From: Candidatus Scalindua sp. SCAELEC01
Lineage (GTDB): Bacteria > Planctomycetota > Brocadiia > Brocadiales > Scalinduaceae
Length of the DNA: 64,000 nucleotides
NCBI GenBank assembly: GCA_004282745.1
Contig: SHMT01000025.1
Coordinates: 1-64,000 of the forward strand
Direction of reading: 5' to 3'
The translations under genes were made by a program, and so were the position numbers. Below, piece after piece: positions 51,104 through 60,279 of this stretch. Below the pieces are notes generated by a model. That model saw only the letters and a program-made list of their open reading frames with translations, was not told the origin of the DNA and made no database searches. Every line of letters begins with the position of its first letter. Within the stretch, counting starts at the first letter, position 1.

Positions 51104-51931
51104 ATTAACCTGGATAATCTCTGCCTTCCTTGGTTTCTTGAATTGGAACACCTTCGGTTTCAGGGTTTCGTTAACAGAGGGATCCTTGAAGGTGATCTTT
51201 AATGTTGTGTCTGATTCCGGCCAATTGATTTCTACCTCTTTCGGTAGTGTATAGTCTTCAATGGAGACGTAATCATTGAACGAGGCCTGTACCTTGACTT
51301 GGCTGTCATCCTGAAACAGCGTAAGCTCTGTTATCGTACTATCTATTCTGCTGACCGTTAATCTGCCATAAGGGATAAAGAGTTCCCCGTTTTTATCAAA
51401 AATATGGATGAGCCAAAAGGTCGGCCATGTCTCCATAAATGCAGATCTCCTCTCGAAAAGCTTTTCGTGATCTAAGAGTACGGCAATGTCATCGGGGAAG
51501 AGGTATGTGTTATCGTGGACGACTCTTTTCGCATTACATTTCCCGGTGTAAACGGTCTTCTGTTTGGGGATATAGAACCAGAAGTTTTCGCCATCCGACA
51601 GCATATTAAAGACGGTGGTGGCTAGCTTAAAACCAATCACCCTGATTTTTTCCGGTTTTTGTAGGACAAAGACACCTTTACAGGAGAATGGTCCATTGGT
51701 TTCTGGCGTTGTAAGGGTTATGTCAACATTTGACTTGAGGCTCGCAATCTTTCTCTCTTGAGACAACAGATGCTCTTTTACCTGGGGGAAAGTGCGTATC
51801 TTAATCTTAGCGGTATCCATTTGAGAGATGGCGGTTTGAGTGTCTCGTGGCAGATGCGCCTTCTGTGTAGCACAGCTTGCGAAAAAGAGAGGCAGTATCA
51901 AGAGTAATAGTTTATATGATTTACGCTTCAT
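51101..51931 (-). CDS. Outer-membrane-type lipoprotein (LolA/LolB-like, DUF4292-type)
   Basis: 276 residues. A lipoprotein signal is clear: MKRKSYKLLLLILPLFFASC, with lipobox FFASC and Ala/Thr behind the Cys. The body has the half-barrel strand pattern of LolA/LolB-like lipoproteins (FSCKGVFVLQKPEKIRVIGF; NFWFYIPKQKTVYTGKCN; ELFIPYGRLTVSRID). It may carry lipoproteins or sense the envelope; function not shown. Its stop TAG is supplied by the end of a family-1 repeat. Gene order on this strand is proS, DUF4416, ndk, this gene. Confidence 0.78.
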   Translation of the reverse strand: MKRKSYKLLLLILPLFFASCATQKAHLPRDTQTAISQMDTAKIKIRTFPQVKEHLLSQERKIASLKSNVDITLTTPETNGPFSCKGVFVLQKPEKIRVIGFKLATTVFNMLSDGENFWFYIPKQKTVYTGKCNAKRVVHDNTYLFPDDIAVLLDHEKLFERRSAFMETWPTFWLIHIFDKNGELFIPYGRLTVSRIDSTITELTLFQDDSQVKVQASFNDYVSIEDYTLPKEVEINWPESDTTLKITFKDPSVNETLKPKVFQFKKPRKAEIIQVN

Positions 51932-51993
51932 TTTTTTGAGTTCTTAGTCATCAATTTTATCTGATTGGTTATATGTATGCATCTTAACACTTA

Positions 51994-52413
51994 TTAAGTC
52001 TTTAGCAACTCTTCTGTGCTGAAAAAGAGTGAAATTTCTCTCTCTGCCGATTCAGGGGAGTCTGATCCATGTATCAGGTTATAGCGATTGCTTAATCCAA
52101 AATCCCCACGTATGGTTCCTGGAGCCGCCTTATGGCAATCTGTTTCCCCCATCATGGTCCGGGTAACTTCTATTGCGTTGGTGCCTTCGATTACGAGGAC
52201 TACTACGGGTCCGGAAGTCATAAATTCTATCAGTTTCCCAAAAAACTCTTTTCCTTTGTGCTCTGAATAATTTTCTCTTGCCACATTTTCAGAGATAACG
52301 AGAAGTTTGAGGCCAAGAATTTCAAACCCCTTATCTTCAAATCTCGTGATTATTTTCCCAATAAATCTTCGTTTGACCGAATCTGGCTTAATGATGACTA
52401 ATGTCTTTTGCAT
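51994..52413 (-). CDS. ndk: Nucleoside diphosphate kinase
   Basis: 139 residues. Typical Ndk from end to end: KTLVIIKPDSVKRRFIGKII (about 3-22), the GPVVVLVIEGTNAIEVTRTM segment, and the catalytic His in LSNRYNLIHGSDSPESAERE (about 107-126). Balances NTP pools. The start (ATG at 52413) overlaps the end of the DUF4416 gene by 26 bases, so they are transcribed together. Full length, no lesion. Confidence 0.96.
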   Translation of the reverse strand: MQKTLVIIKPDSVKRRFIGKIITRFEDKGFEILGLKLLVISENVARENYSEHKGKEFFGKLIEFMTSGPVVVLVIEGTNAIEVTRTMMGETDCHKAAPGTIRGDFGLSNRYNLIHGSDSPESAEREISLFFSTEELLKT

Positions 52414-52927
52414 GGTTTGCCCTTACGGTTAAAAAGAAATTTTTATACTCTTCAGTCTGATAATCGGGATAGGTCCAGGGCAGGTTTTCGTATTGACCAA
52501 ATTTATAGTAGAGGGTGACTTCTGCATAAATACCCTTTTGAAGATAGATCCTGTGGAAAAAGTCTTTTGTAGATGCCAGTATGAGTTGGCATTGGGTAAG
52601 ATATCCCGGATCCAGATTTATTGGTCTGCGGATAGGGTATTTCCCATTTTGTTTGAATTTATTTTCCAATTCATTTGTCCACACTTTTATAGCCGCAAGC
52701 TCGACCGGATCGATGATGTTTTTAAAACTATAAAACATGCGCAATAGGTGTGGTCCCATATCTTCCTGGTAGTAATCGGTAAAATCAAAGGGGATAATAT
52801 CGCTTCGTGTCTCAATTTTCCCAAGCCGTTCCTCAAGGAGAGCGGGGACCTCTTGGAAGAGTGCTTTAACGTTTGAAAGCATTCCCACGATAAGTTTGAC
52901 AGGCTGAGGCAGGGTAATCTGAGACAT
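52388..52927 (-). CDS. DUF4416 family protein
   Basis: 179 residues. PVKLIVGMLSNVKALFQEVP near the start, then FDFTDYYQEDMGPHLLRMFY (about 48-67), RPINLDPGYLTQCQLILAST (about 99-118) and LPWTYPDYQTEEYKNFFLTV mark the DUF4416 family, found in anaerobic and planctomycete genomes and of unknown function. No membrane segment or signal. It overlaps the start of ndk by 26 bases and is 88 bases behind proS. Confidence 0.88.
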   Translation of the reverse strand: MSQITLPQPVKLIVGMLSNVKALFQEVPALLEERLGKIETRSDIIPFDFTDYYQEDMGPHLLRMFYSFKNIIDPVELAAIKVWTNELENKFKQNGKYPIRRPINLDPGYLTQCQLILASTKDFFHRIYLQKGIYAEVTLYYKFGQYENLPWTYPDYQTEEYKNFFLTVRANHAKDISHH

Positions 52928-53015
52928 CGCGCTTTACTCTTCAAAGAAAACATCAATAAAAGAAGTAGCAAATTAATTGTGAGCTCTTTGTGACTGTGAC
53001 TGCGTAGTTGGATCT

Positions 53016-54764
53016 TTATTGTAACGATTGTATACGGGTTTTTACTTCCGGAACGATATTAACAGGACTTGAAAATGATATTTCGTTGGAGGAGCGCACC
53101 TTAATTTCCAACTCACCTCTCTCCTTATAGCTCTTTCCCACGGTTATCCGGATTGGAATTCCAATGAGGTCTGCATCCTTAAATTTAAACCCGGGTCTCT
53201 GGTCCCTATCATCGAGTAAAACTTCCACTCCCTCTTCACACAAGTCGTCATATATTTTGGTGGCTACAGCCATAAAGGAGCGATCTTTTATGTTTACCGG
53301 TACGACCAAGACTTCGTACGGTGCCAGAGGCATTGGCCAGACAATGCCATCCTTATCATGTGATCTCTCAATGGTAGCGGCAATGATCCTGTTAATGCCG
53401 ATTCCGTAGGATCCCATAACTATGGGCAGCTCCTTCCCTGTTTTATTCAGGTACTTTGCTCCCAAAGTTTTACTATATCTTGTACCTAATTTAAAGACAT
53501 GGCCTATTTCTATTCCACGGGAAATAGAGAGTAAGTGGTTACATTTAGGGCACTTATCACCTTCTACTGCAAATCTGATGTCGGCAATCTGGTCAACAGT
53601 GAAATCCCTTTCAAAATTCACATTCATCAGATGGGTGTCGGCTTTGTTTCCACCGACAACGCAATTTTTCATATTTACTACTGCCCGGTCTGCGATAATG
53701 TGTATATTTAATCCGATAGGGCCTGCAAAACCTACGGGGGCATTTGTAAGAGTGGTAACGGTTTTTTCATCAGCCAACTCAATTGTGTCTTGTGATAACT
53801 GTTTTGCCAGTTTTGCTTCATTAACCTCGTGATCTCCACGCACAAGGACCGCTATGTGGCTCTTTTGATACGAGTAGAATAAGGTCTTCACCATTCTCCT
53901 TGGTTCGATGCCGAGAAAGCTACTCACCTCATGTATTGTGCAGATGTTGGGGGTTGAGACCTCCTTTCGCTCTTCAGTAATCGCCTCATCTTCCGGTTCT
54001 ATATCTGCGGCGACGGCCTTTTCAAGATTTGCGGCATAATCACATTTTGTGCATTTCGCAATTACGTCCTCTCCATTAAGGTTGGGGACCATAAATTCGT
54101 GAGAAACGTCACCCCCCATAGCTCCCGTGTCTGCCTCAACGACAATATAATCTAATTGACATCGAGAGAGGATGCGACAATAGGTATCATACATCGTTTG
54201 ATAGCTGGTATTGAGTCCGTCGGCATCAACGTCGAAACTATAGGCATCTTTCATGAGAAATTCTCTGCTCCGCAACACGCCAAACCTCGGTCTCGCTTCG
54301 TCTCTGAATTTTGTCTGTATCTGGTAGAGAATAAGAGGCATGTTTTTGTAAGAGCCAAGTTCATTCTTGATTAAGTCTGTAATTACCTCCTCGTGGGTCG
54401 GGCTCAGGGCGATCTCCTTTCCGTGGCGATCTGTCATGCAGAGCAAATCGTTGCCAAAAACAGAAATTCTACCGCTTAACTCAAAAATGGAGAGAGATTG
54501 TAACGCTGGCAACAAAATTTCTACGGAACCAGCAGCATTCATCTCTTCCCTGATGATGGCATTTACTTTATTTAAGACCTTTATTCCTAGCGGTAGGTAT
54601 GAATAGACTCCCGCGGATAATCGCCGAATCATTCCCGAGCGTACCATCAATTTATGGCTATCTACTTCGGCATCGTTCGGGTCTTCTTTTAATGTTGGAA
54701 TTAATGTATGGGTCCATTTCATGGTATTATCGTGGTTGAAAGAGAGATCTAGGGGGGAGAACAA
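53016..54764 (-). CDS. proS: Proline--tRNA ligase (bacterial type)
   Basis: 582 residues. Class II aaRS motif 2 is seen at TKFRDEARPRFGVLRSREFL (about 151-170) and motif 3 near GSYGIGINRIIAATIERSHD (about 448-467). Between them sits the bacterial insertion (editing) domain: TPNICTIHEVSSFLGIEPRR, SYQKSHIAVLVRGDHEVNEA. The C-terminal anticodon-binding domain is present (PYEVLVVPVNIKDRSFMAVA). The frame begins TTG/ATG near 54764; the ATG at the KWTH (MKWTHTLIPTLKEDP, about residue 15) is the better start and would be near 54722. Full function expected. Confidence 0.95.
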   Translation of the reverse strand: MFSPLDLSFNHDNTMKWTHTLIPTLKEDPNDAEVDSHKLMVRSGMIRRLSAGVYSYLPLGIKVLNKVNAIIREEMNAAGSVEILLPALQSLSIFELSGRISVFGNDLLCMTDRHGKEIALSPTHEEVITDLIKNELGSYKNMPLILYQIQTKFRDEARPRFGVLRSREFLMKDAYSFDVDADGLNTSYQTMYDTYCRILSRCQLDYIVVEADTGAMGGDVSHEFMVPNLNGEDVIAKCTKCDYAANLEKAVAADIEPEDEAITEERKEVSTPNICTIHEVSSFLGIEPRRMVKTLFYSYQKSHIAVLVRGDHEVNEAKLAKQLSQDTIELADEKTVTTLTNAPVGFAGPIGLNIHIIADRAVVNMKNCVVGGNKADTHLMNVNFERDFTVDQIADIRFAVEGDKCPKCNHLLSISRGIEIGHVFKLGTRYSKTLGAKYLNKTGKELPIVMGSYGIGINRIIAATIERSHDKDGIVWPMPLAPYEVLVVPVNIKDRSFMAVATKIYDDLCEEGVEVLLDDRDQRPGFKFKDADLIGIPIRITVGKSYKERGELEIKVRSSNEISFSSPVNIVPEVKTRIQSLQ

Positions 54765-55410
54765 CTCTCTTCAGAATTCTGTTTCTTAAATTTCCCCCTT
54801 CTTCTGATGCGTAGTGAAACTGAGAGGGGTTATAGTCAATAGATAACAGGTAACTTGAAATTATATTTTTTATGCGAAAACGTACTAGTCCCTACCACTA
54901 TTCTCTGTTCACATTGGCCAATTTTGGGAACTATTGGGAGGATTATATTGTCGACGATGCGTATTTGCAAGGAATTTAATGTATCAGGAATGAGAAATAG
55001 TGCTTTTGTCTCGTGGCATATTCTCAAAATGTTATTGATCATTATGGCCGCGACTATTTGCCAGCATCCCCAAAATGATGTTGTTAACCCTGATGAATTC
55101 GTTCTGACGGGCTCGTCCGTGTGGGTATGGCGGGGTGGGTGATACTCGAACAGGCGATAATTTTTCTGATGGGAATGACCATTCAATCCTGAAAGAGGTA
55201 GGTCAAGTTCTCCCCGCTTATCATTTTGGTTAATATGGTGCAACATAACGGTTGAATTTAGTCAAAAATTTGGTATAATCTTTGGTTTTGTAGGCATTAG
55301 TTTTTTAAGGTCATGAGAGATACGACTTTATGTTTTTTTAATTCTGTAGTATCAGAGTGGCATGTATTCTGCGAACTTTCAGTCGAAATGAATATGAAAG
55401 GATTTATACT
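54765..55410. other. Gene-free interval upstream of the cytochromes
   Basis: No intact gene is seen. Two overlapping open frames (95 codons forward, 136 reverse) lack ribosome sites and family matches. One forward frame has short protein-like runs (NYWEDYIVDDAYLQGI; AYSQNVIDHYGRDYLPASPK) broken by several stops, which might be a very old pseudogene. The last 100 bases probably carry the promoter of the 55411 gene. Confidence 0.4.
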
Positions 55411-55896
55411 ATGTATAAGTGGTTAATCATTATCTGTTTCTCGTTGGTAGTTTTTCATGGTGAAATAAGGGGGGAAGAGGTTGTTCCTTCAGAACCGGAA
55501 GAAGAGAAGAGTGAATTGGCAAAGCTGATGCACGAAATTGATGTGGACTATAAGGTAGTTGAAGGGATGTCAGGTTGGTATAAGTACAAAAAGAAGCATT
55601 GGAAGATTATACTTAACGCTGGAGAAAACATGGTAAAGGTAACCAAGAAAATTCGGACCAAATTCGCCAGGTATGATGACTGGACCTATCAAGAGTTGAT
55701 GGAAAAGATGCAGATAGCGGCCGAAGAGATGGTAAAAGTTGCAAAAGACGGTGAGAGGGAGGGTGCTCTTGAGGATGCCCAATGGCAGGTGAGGATGTTG
55801 AGGCGGACATGCGCTAAATGTCATAAACATTTAGATATTCACATCTATCCAAATCTGTATAAGAAAAAGGATAAAGAGATACCCCCAGCACCATAG
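55411..55896 (+). CDS. Exported small monoheme cytochrome c (c'-like)
   Basis: 161 residues from ATG at 55411 (GAAAGGA upstream). The signal peptide is WLIIICFSLVVFHGEIRG. The mature part is helical (WKIILNAGENMVKVTKKIRT; ELMEKMQIAAEEMVKVAKDG) and the single heme site CAKCH comes late (RRTCAKCHKHLDIHIYPNLY), the arrangement of class II c' four-helix cytochromes. Works in the periplasm (or in anammox bacteria, possibly the anammoxosome). First of three cytochrome genes on the same strand, though the gaps (100-280 bp) suggest separate promoters. Confidence 0.85.
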   Translation: MYKWLIIICFSLVVFHGEIRGEEVVPSEPEEEKSELAKLMHEIDVDYKVVEGMSGWYKYKKKHWKIILNAGENMVKVTKKIRTKFARYDDWTYQELMEKMQIAAEEMVKVAKDGEREGALEDAQWQVRMLRRTCAKCHKHLDIHIYPNLYKKKDKEIPPAP

Positions 55897-56175
55897 CTTA
55901 CAATAATCCATAGGGCATTTTTGAAAATATGACATTATCTTTTTTTGCTTGACTCTATTGGTACATGTTGATAGTATTCCACATTTGTAACTTTTAGATT
56001 ATTTTCCGTGTTCAGGTGTCTACAATGAAAGAGAAGGGGGGTGACGTTTTTAAACCGAGAAATAGTTTGTTGAACTTTACAAAGTTAGCTACTGTAAGAT
56101 CAATTTATTACTAGGTTTAAGGCTAACCGATAGAAGGCTCATATTTTATTTTTTAATTAAGGAGGCAGAAGTAAA

Positions 56176-56607
56176 ATGAAGAGAAATAATATTTTTTTAG
56201 CAGGTGTTTTCGCATTGTCGTTGTTTGTGACGGGTACAGCAGTTAGTTATGGGGCTACGGATCAAGAGGTTTGTCGTGAGAGCAAGAAGAATTTTGATGC
56301 AATGGTGAGAAATAACGGATTATTACCTGGCGACGAGTTTAATCCGTACAATTACAAAGAAGTAGCAAATGCTGCAACTGCGATGTTGGCAAACGAAAAA
56401 AAACGTGCTCCTGGAGATAAAAACAGGACCGCCCTTATCAGATTGGTATCGATTCACATTGAGAATATCGAAAAAGCAGCAAAGGCTGCAGATGATGGGG
56501 CTGTTGAGTCTGCAGGTCACTCTTTGAGGTTTTTGACACTCTCCTGCAAGGCGTGTCATAAAGTATATGAAACTGAATCTCAGAACAGAAAAATGACGCC
56601 AAAGTAA
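56176..56607 (+). CDS. Exported class II c'-type cytochrome
   Basis: 143 residues. The strong site AAGGAGG lies about 10 bases upstream of ATG 56176. A signal peptide (IFLAGVFALSLFVTGTAVSY) precedes a helical domain (YKEVANAATAMLANEKKRAP; LVSIHIENIEKAAKAADDGA) with the late heme motif CKACHKVYETE. Similar in plan to the gene at 55411 but not a close copy. An additional Cys (EVCRESK) lies near the mature start. Confidence 0.87.
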   Translation: MKRNNIFLAGVFALSLFVTGTAVSYGATDQEVCRESKKNFDAMVRNNGLLPGDEFNPYNYKEVANAATAMLANEKKRAPGDKNRTALIRLVSIHIENIEKAAKAADDGAVESAGHSLRFLTLSCKACHKVYETESQNRKMTPK

Positions 56608-56716
56608 CCTTATATTCTGAAATGGTTTAGTACAATTAACGAACTTAAATTTAGTAGCAGATTAAATTAATTTAAGTAACAATTTTAAATAATAGTTAGT
56701 GGGGGTATGAACCAAA

Positions 56717-57115
56717 ATGAAAAGATTTAATTTTTTGTGCATAATGGCAATTATTGCTGTTTCATGTTTTGCTGTGAGTCAGGTTAGTAGAGCAGGTGAG
56801 GCTGAAGATTTGATTGGCGATCCGGAAAAGACTATTTTCTTTATTTTTGCAACCGGTGGTATTCAGGGTTCATTCGGAACGATGGAAACCTGCGTATTTT
56901 GCCATGGAAATGGTGGTAAAGGTACTGCTGAAGGCAGGAAAATGAATGTTCCTGATTTTACCGATGCAGGCTGGCAGTCATCGCGTACAGATGAACAGAT
57001 GATCGCTCACCTTGAGTCTAACGATAAGGGGTGCACAAAGTGCAGAGGTAGAATTTCTGAAGCTGCTATCAAAAAACTTGTTCAGATCGTCCGAAATTTC
57101 GGAACTGGGTCATAA
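56717..57115 (+). CDS. Exported class I-like monoheme cytochrome c with odd CxxC
   Basis: 132 residues, ATG at 56717; a signal peptide (FLCIMAIIAVSCFAVSQVSR) is followed by the heme site ETCVFCHGNGGKGTAEGRKM (about 53-72). The final part reads SNDKGCTKCRGRISEAAIKK, LVQIVRNFG. In ordinary class I cytochromes this place holds MPxFxGxLsxxEI with the axial Met; here a CTKCR pair (CxxC but Arg instead of His) takes its place. So either Met in RKMNVPDF serves, or the ligand differs. A rho-independent terminator follows. Third and last of the cytochrome series. Confidence 0.85.
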   Translation: MKRFNFLCIMAIIAVSCFAVSQVSRAGEAEDLIGDPEKTIFFIFATGGIQGSFGTMETCVFCHGNGGKGTAEGRKMNVPDFTDAGWQSSRTDEQMIAHLESNDKGCTKCRGRISEAAIKKLVQIVRNFGTGS

Positions 57116-57128
57116 CAAAAGTCTATAC

Positions 57129-57176
57129 GGCTCTTTAAAATATCTTTTCAGGTATTTTAAAGAGCCTTTTTTTTTT
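57129..57176 (+). terminator. Rho-independent terminator of the cytochrome cluster
   Basis: GGCTCTTTAAAATATC and GGTATTTTAAAGAGCC form a 16-bp stem with a short loop, followed by ten T. It lies 14 bases after the 57115 stop. Confidence 0.93.
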
Positions 57177-57233
57177 GAGATTTGCCAGTACTATACTGCG
57201 ACCAAGAGCTGAAATTTAGGTATATTAATGCGT

Positions 57234-58337
57234 TCAGATGGTATGGATTACGTGGTTATAAATGGTGTCTCTTTCAACAGGTTCATGCCCTGTCTCCTCT
57301 ATTAATGATCTGATTTGATTGACCGTTAATGATTCTGGTGTCTTGGCACCGGCAGAGTGGGTAATTTTTTCCTCAATTACTGTTCCGTCAATATCGTCTA
57401 CTCCAAAATTAAGGGAGACTTGAGCTAATTTAATTCCCAGCATAATCCAATAGGCCTTTATGTGGTCAAAATTGTCGAGCATTAACCTGCTTATTGCAAG
57501 CATCTTCAGATCTAAGATCCCTTGAGTGTCGGATAGATTTTGCAGCTCAGTATTTTTTGGGTGAAATGCAAGGGGAATAAACGACATAAATCCATTCGTC
57601 TCATCCTGGAGTTCTCGTAACTGTAACAGGTGATTGATCCGGTCTTTGTCGTCTTCTATATGGCCGTATAACAGAGTGGCGTTACTCCTCAACCCTAAAT
57701 TGTGGGCCTCACGCATGGTGTTTAACCAGACTTCACCGCTAACTTTTTCAGGACAAAGTTCATCTCTTATATGGCCCGCAAAGATTTCAGCTCCTCCACC
57801 GGGGAGTGAACCTAACCCAGCACTCTTTAACAATCTTAGTATTTCTGCAGTTGTTGTTCCCTTCATTTCGGCGAAATGAACAATTTCAACAGCAGTAAAT
57901 GCCTTTAAGTGTACGGTGGGGAAGCAGTCGTGAAGAGACTGTATCATGCTAAGGTAATAATCGAGTTCAATGTCAGGGTGGAGGCCTCCGACAATATGTA
58001 ATTCAGTTGCACCATCTTCAATGATTTGCCTAACTTTTTCTCGTATTTTATCAATACTCAGGAGGAATGCATCGTCACTCTCTTGGGTACGACTAAACGC
58101 ACAAAATTTACAGCTGTTTTTGCAGATGTTTGTATAGTTAATGTGCCGATTTATCACGTAATAGGCGTAATGTTTGTTTAATCTTTCCCTTACAATGTTT
58201 GCGAGATAACCAATGGTGAGAATCTCTTGAGATGCAAACAATCGTAAACCATCCTCATACGTAAGACGTTGTTTGTCCATGACCTTTTCATGTATATCTG
58301 AGAGGTCGGTATCGGTTGAACTCGTAGTTAATGGCAT
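57234..58337 (-). CDS. mqnE: Aminofutalosine synthase (futalosine menaquinone pathway)
   Basis: 367 residues. Radical SAM cluster CKNSCKFCAF (about 62-71), the HIVGGLHPDIELDYYLSMIQ (about 104-123), HLKAFTAVEIVHFAEMKGTT and LPGGGAEIF (about 174-182) segments match MqnE rather than MqnC. It joins 3-[(1-carboxyvinyl)oxy]benzoate to SAM-derived adenosyl to make aminofutalosine. Its presence means the organism uses the futalosine route to menaquinone, as anammox planctomycetes and many anaerobes do. It is divergent from ridA and convergent with the cytochrome cluster. Confidence 0.92.
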   Translation of the reverse strand: MPLTTSSTDTDLSDIHEKVMDKQRLTYEDGLRLFASQEILTIGYLANIVRERLNKHYAYYVINRHINYTNICKNSCKFCAFSRTQESDDAFLLSIDKIREKVRQIIEDGATELHIVGGLHPDIELDYYLSMIQSLHDCFPTVHLKAFTAVEIVHFAEMKGTTTAEILRLLKSAGLGSLPGGGAEIFAGHIRDELCPEKVSGEVWLNTMREAHNLGLRSNATLLYGHIEDDKDRINHLLQLRELQDETNGFMSFIPLAFHPKNTELQNLSDTQGILDLKMLAISRLMLDNFDHIKAYWIMLGIKLAQVSLNFGVDDIDGTVIEEKITHSAGAKTPESLTVNQIRSLIEETGHEPVERDTIYNHVIHTI

Positions 58338-58487
58338 TCCGTTTCCTTAATTTTAAAAAGTAGAGTTTCCTAGAATATCAGATCGGTTTGAAGAATTCAA
58401 GTGGATATCTCTTGATTGTATAGTATCTTCCATTTAAAATGTAAACAAATTATTGTGCACTGGGTATATAAGGATTGGAGGTATCAG

Positions 58488-58910
58488 ATGCAAAAGAGAG
58501 TCATTTCAACAAACAATGCCCCAGGGGCAATCGGGCCATATTCTCAGGCAATTGGCCTGGATAATCTGCTCTTTATTTCCGGGCAGATACCCATAGACCC
58601 CGGATCGGGTGAGGTGGTGAAGGGAGACATTTATGAACAGACACGACAGGTATTGGAAAACCTTAAGGGGATATTGGAGGCTGGTGGCACCCATATGCGA
58701 AATGTTTTGCGTACTACCATATTTTTGGTAGATATGGATGATTATGCCACGGTTAATGAGGCATATGCACACTACTTCACTCATGATCCACCTGCGAGAT
58801 CTACAATCCAGGTATCGAGGCTCCCAAAAGAGGTACAGGTTGAGATTGATGCAATTGCCTTTGTTCCCAACCTGGCCAAACCTGAACAAAAAAAGGGAAT
58901 AGTCATTTAA
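58488..58910 (+). CDS. ridA: RidA/YjgF/UK114-type enamine/imine deaminase
   Basis: 140 residues from the ATG at 58488 behind GGAGG; the longer frame to 58416 lacks support. [20 protein letters not shown] (about 4-23) and [17 protein letters not shown] (about 28-44) open the domain; the substrate-binding Arg is in [20 protein letters not shown] (about 104-123). It removes reactive 2-aminoacrylate and related enamines in the cytoplasm. It is 16-20 bases from the end of dprA, which reads from the other strand. Confidence 0.93.
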   Translation: MQKRVISTNNAPGAIGPYSQAIGLDNLLFISGQIPIDPGSGEVVKGDIYEQTRQVLENLKGILEAGGTHMRNVLRTTIFLVDMDDYATVNEAYAHYFTHDPPARSTIQVSRLPKEVQVEIDAIAFVPNLAKPEQKKGIVI

Positions 58911-58930
58911 TAGGTTCTGGCTTGTCCTGG

Positions 58931-60055
58931 TCAGGTCTTGACGAAACGGTTCCCTGAGAGCTGTTTTACCAGTTTTCTGACTTCTAAAATCAATAGTATG
59001 CTCGTAACATTAGATACGGGTATACCCGATTTCAGAGTTATTTCATCGATATTTTTTGGTGTACTTGAGAGAAGGGAGAAGATCCTGTTCTCTTGAGAGT
59101 TAAGTGTAAGGCTTCTCATGTCCTCAACTTTTTTGTTATCGCTTATGTGGAGGGCTTCTGAAAGAGGACCGAACTCCTCTATGATATCGTTGATATCTTC
59201 GACAAGCTTGGCACCCTCTTTAATGAGTTTATTCGTCCCCTTACTGTAATTACTGTCGATGTTACCGGGAACGGCAAATACCTCTTTCCCCTGCTCCAGA
59301 GCCCATCGTGTAGTGATGAGAGAGCCGCTCATTAACGTAGACTCTATCACTAAAACTCCAAGGGAAAGCCCACTGATTATCCGATTTCTTGGGGGGAAAT
59401 TACGGCTGTTGGGAGGGGTATTCATAGGGAGTTCTGAAATCACGGCACCTTGGGAAGCTATCTTCTCCATGAGCTCTCTATTCTCTCGAGGATAGACAGT
59501 ACTCAATCCGCATCCCAGAACGGCTATTGTCCTCCCCTTACCGTTCATTGCTCCTGTATGTGCGCTTGTGTCGATGCCTCTCGCCATACCACTTACAACG
59601 CAGAAACCGACTTGTGCTAATTGTAGTGCAAGTTTTGCGGCTTGGGCTTGCCCATAATAACTGCACTTTCGTGAACCAACGATTGCAATGGCAATGGTAT
59701 CTTTTTTCTCAATATTTCCCTTAATGTATAGTATCATGGGAGGGTCATATATGGCGTTAAGATTGGGAGGGTACTGTTTACTTGAAAACGGGACAATTTT
59801 TACGTTGTTTTTTTCAGCCAGCTTAATCTCTTTGTCGACATCTACCTCCTTTGAAGCATTCACTATCTTTTCCGCTATCTTTGGACCTATGCCGGGGGTT
59901 GATTCCAGTTTACTCTTCGTGGTATTGAGTATTTTCTTCGCTGTACCGAAGTGTTCAATTAAGGTACGATAGGTGATGGTGCCTATACCCGCAATCATAT
60001 TGAGACGAAGGAGGTGTTCTAAGTCGTCCGTGATGGGAATTTCTGTATTTGACAT
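58931..60055 (-). CDS. dprA: DNA-processing protein DprA
   Basis: 374 residues. The N-terminal HhH/SAM segment (LLRLNMIAGIGTITYRTLIE; ESTPGIGPKIAEKIVNASKE) leads into the Rossmann-like DprA domain: IVGSRKCSYYGQAQAAKLAL (about 127-146), VSGMARGIDTSAHTGAMNGK (about 157-176) and NFPPRNRIISGLSLGVLVIE (about 222-241). The C-terminal winged helix is present. Loads RecA onto incoming single-stranded DNA in transformation. Upstream lies a family-2 repeat and aroB. Confidence 0.93.
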   Translation of the reverse strand: MSNTEIPITDDLEHLLRLNMIAGIGTITYRTLIEHFGTAKKILNTTKSKLESTPGIGPKIAEKIVNASKEVDVDKEIKLAEKNNVKIVPFSSKQYPPNLNAIYDPPMILYIKGNIEKKDTIAIAIVGSRKCSYYGQAQAAKLALQLAQVGFCVVSGMARGIDTSAHTGAMNGKGRTIAVLGCGLSTVYPRENRELMEKIASQGAVISELPMNTPPNSRNFPPRNRIISGLSLGVLVIESTLMSGSLITTRWALEQGKEVFAVPGNIDSNYSKGTNKLIKEGAKLVEDINDIIEEFGPLSEALHISDNKKVEDMRSLTLNSQENRIFSLLSSTPKNIDEITLKSGIPVSNVTSILLILEVRKLVKQLSGNRFVKT

Positions 60056-60133
60056 AACACTATCTTTCCACTGGATTTTCGTTCACGCACTACGTGATGG
60101 TTTGTCACTTTTCGGTATCTTGTTTACGGTTTA

Positions 60134-60245
60134 TATACTAAAACCGATTTGGTTTTCGGCGTTATCGGAAACCAAATCTTGGTTGCAGTTATACTCGCTC
60201 AATTTTATTTCGGATTTTATCCGAAAACCATTATGAGATGAGTAT
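60134..60245. repeat. Family-2 element, copy 2g
   Basis: TATACTAAAACCGATTTGG to ATTATGAGATGAGTATA, 112 bp, with ACTCGCTCAATTTTATTTCG inside; the GC-rich centre is replaced by GGCGTTATCGGAAACC. It lies between aroB and dprA. Confidence 0.92.
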
Positions 60246-60279
60246 ATTCTGCGGAATGAGTGTGTCCGTATATTCCCCA

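Noticed and set aside
54836-55246. Overlapping 136-codon reverse and 95-codon forward ORFs in the proS-cytochrome gap
   Set aside because: No ribosome site, unlikely composition (many Cys, His, Trp scattered) and no family pattern in either; kept only as a gene-free interval.
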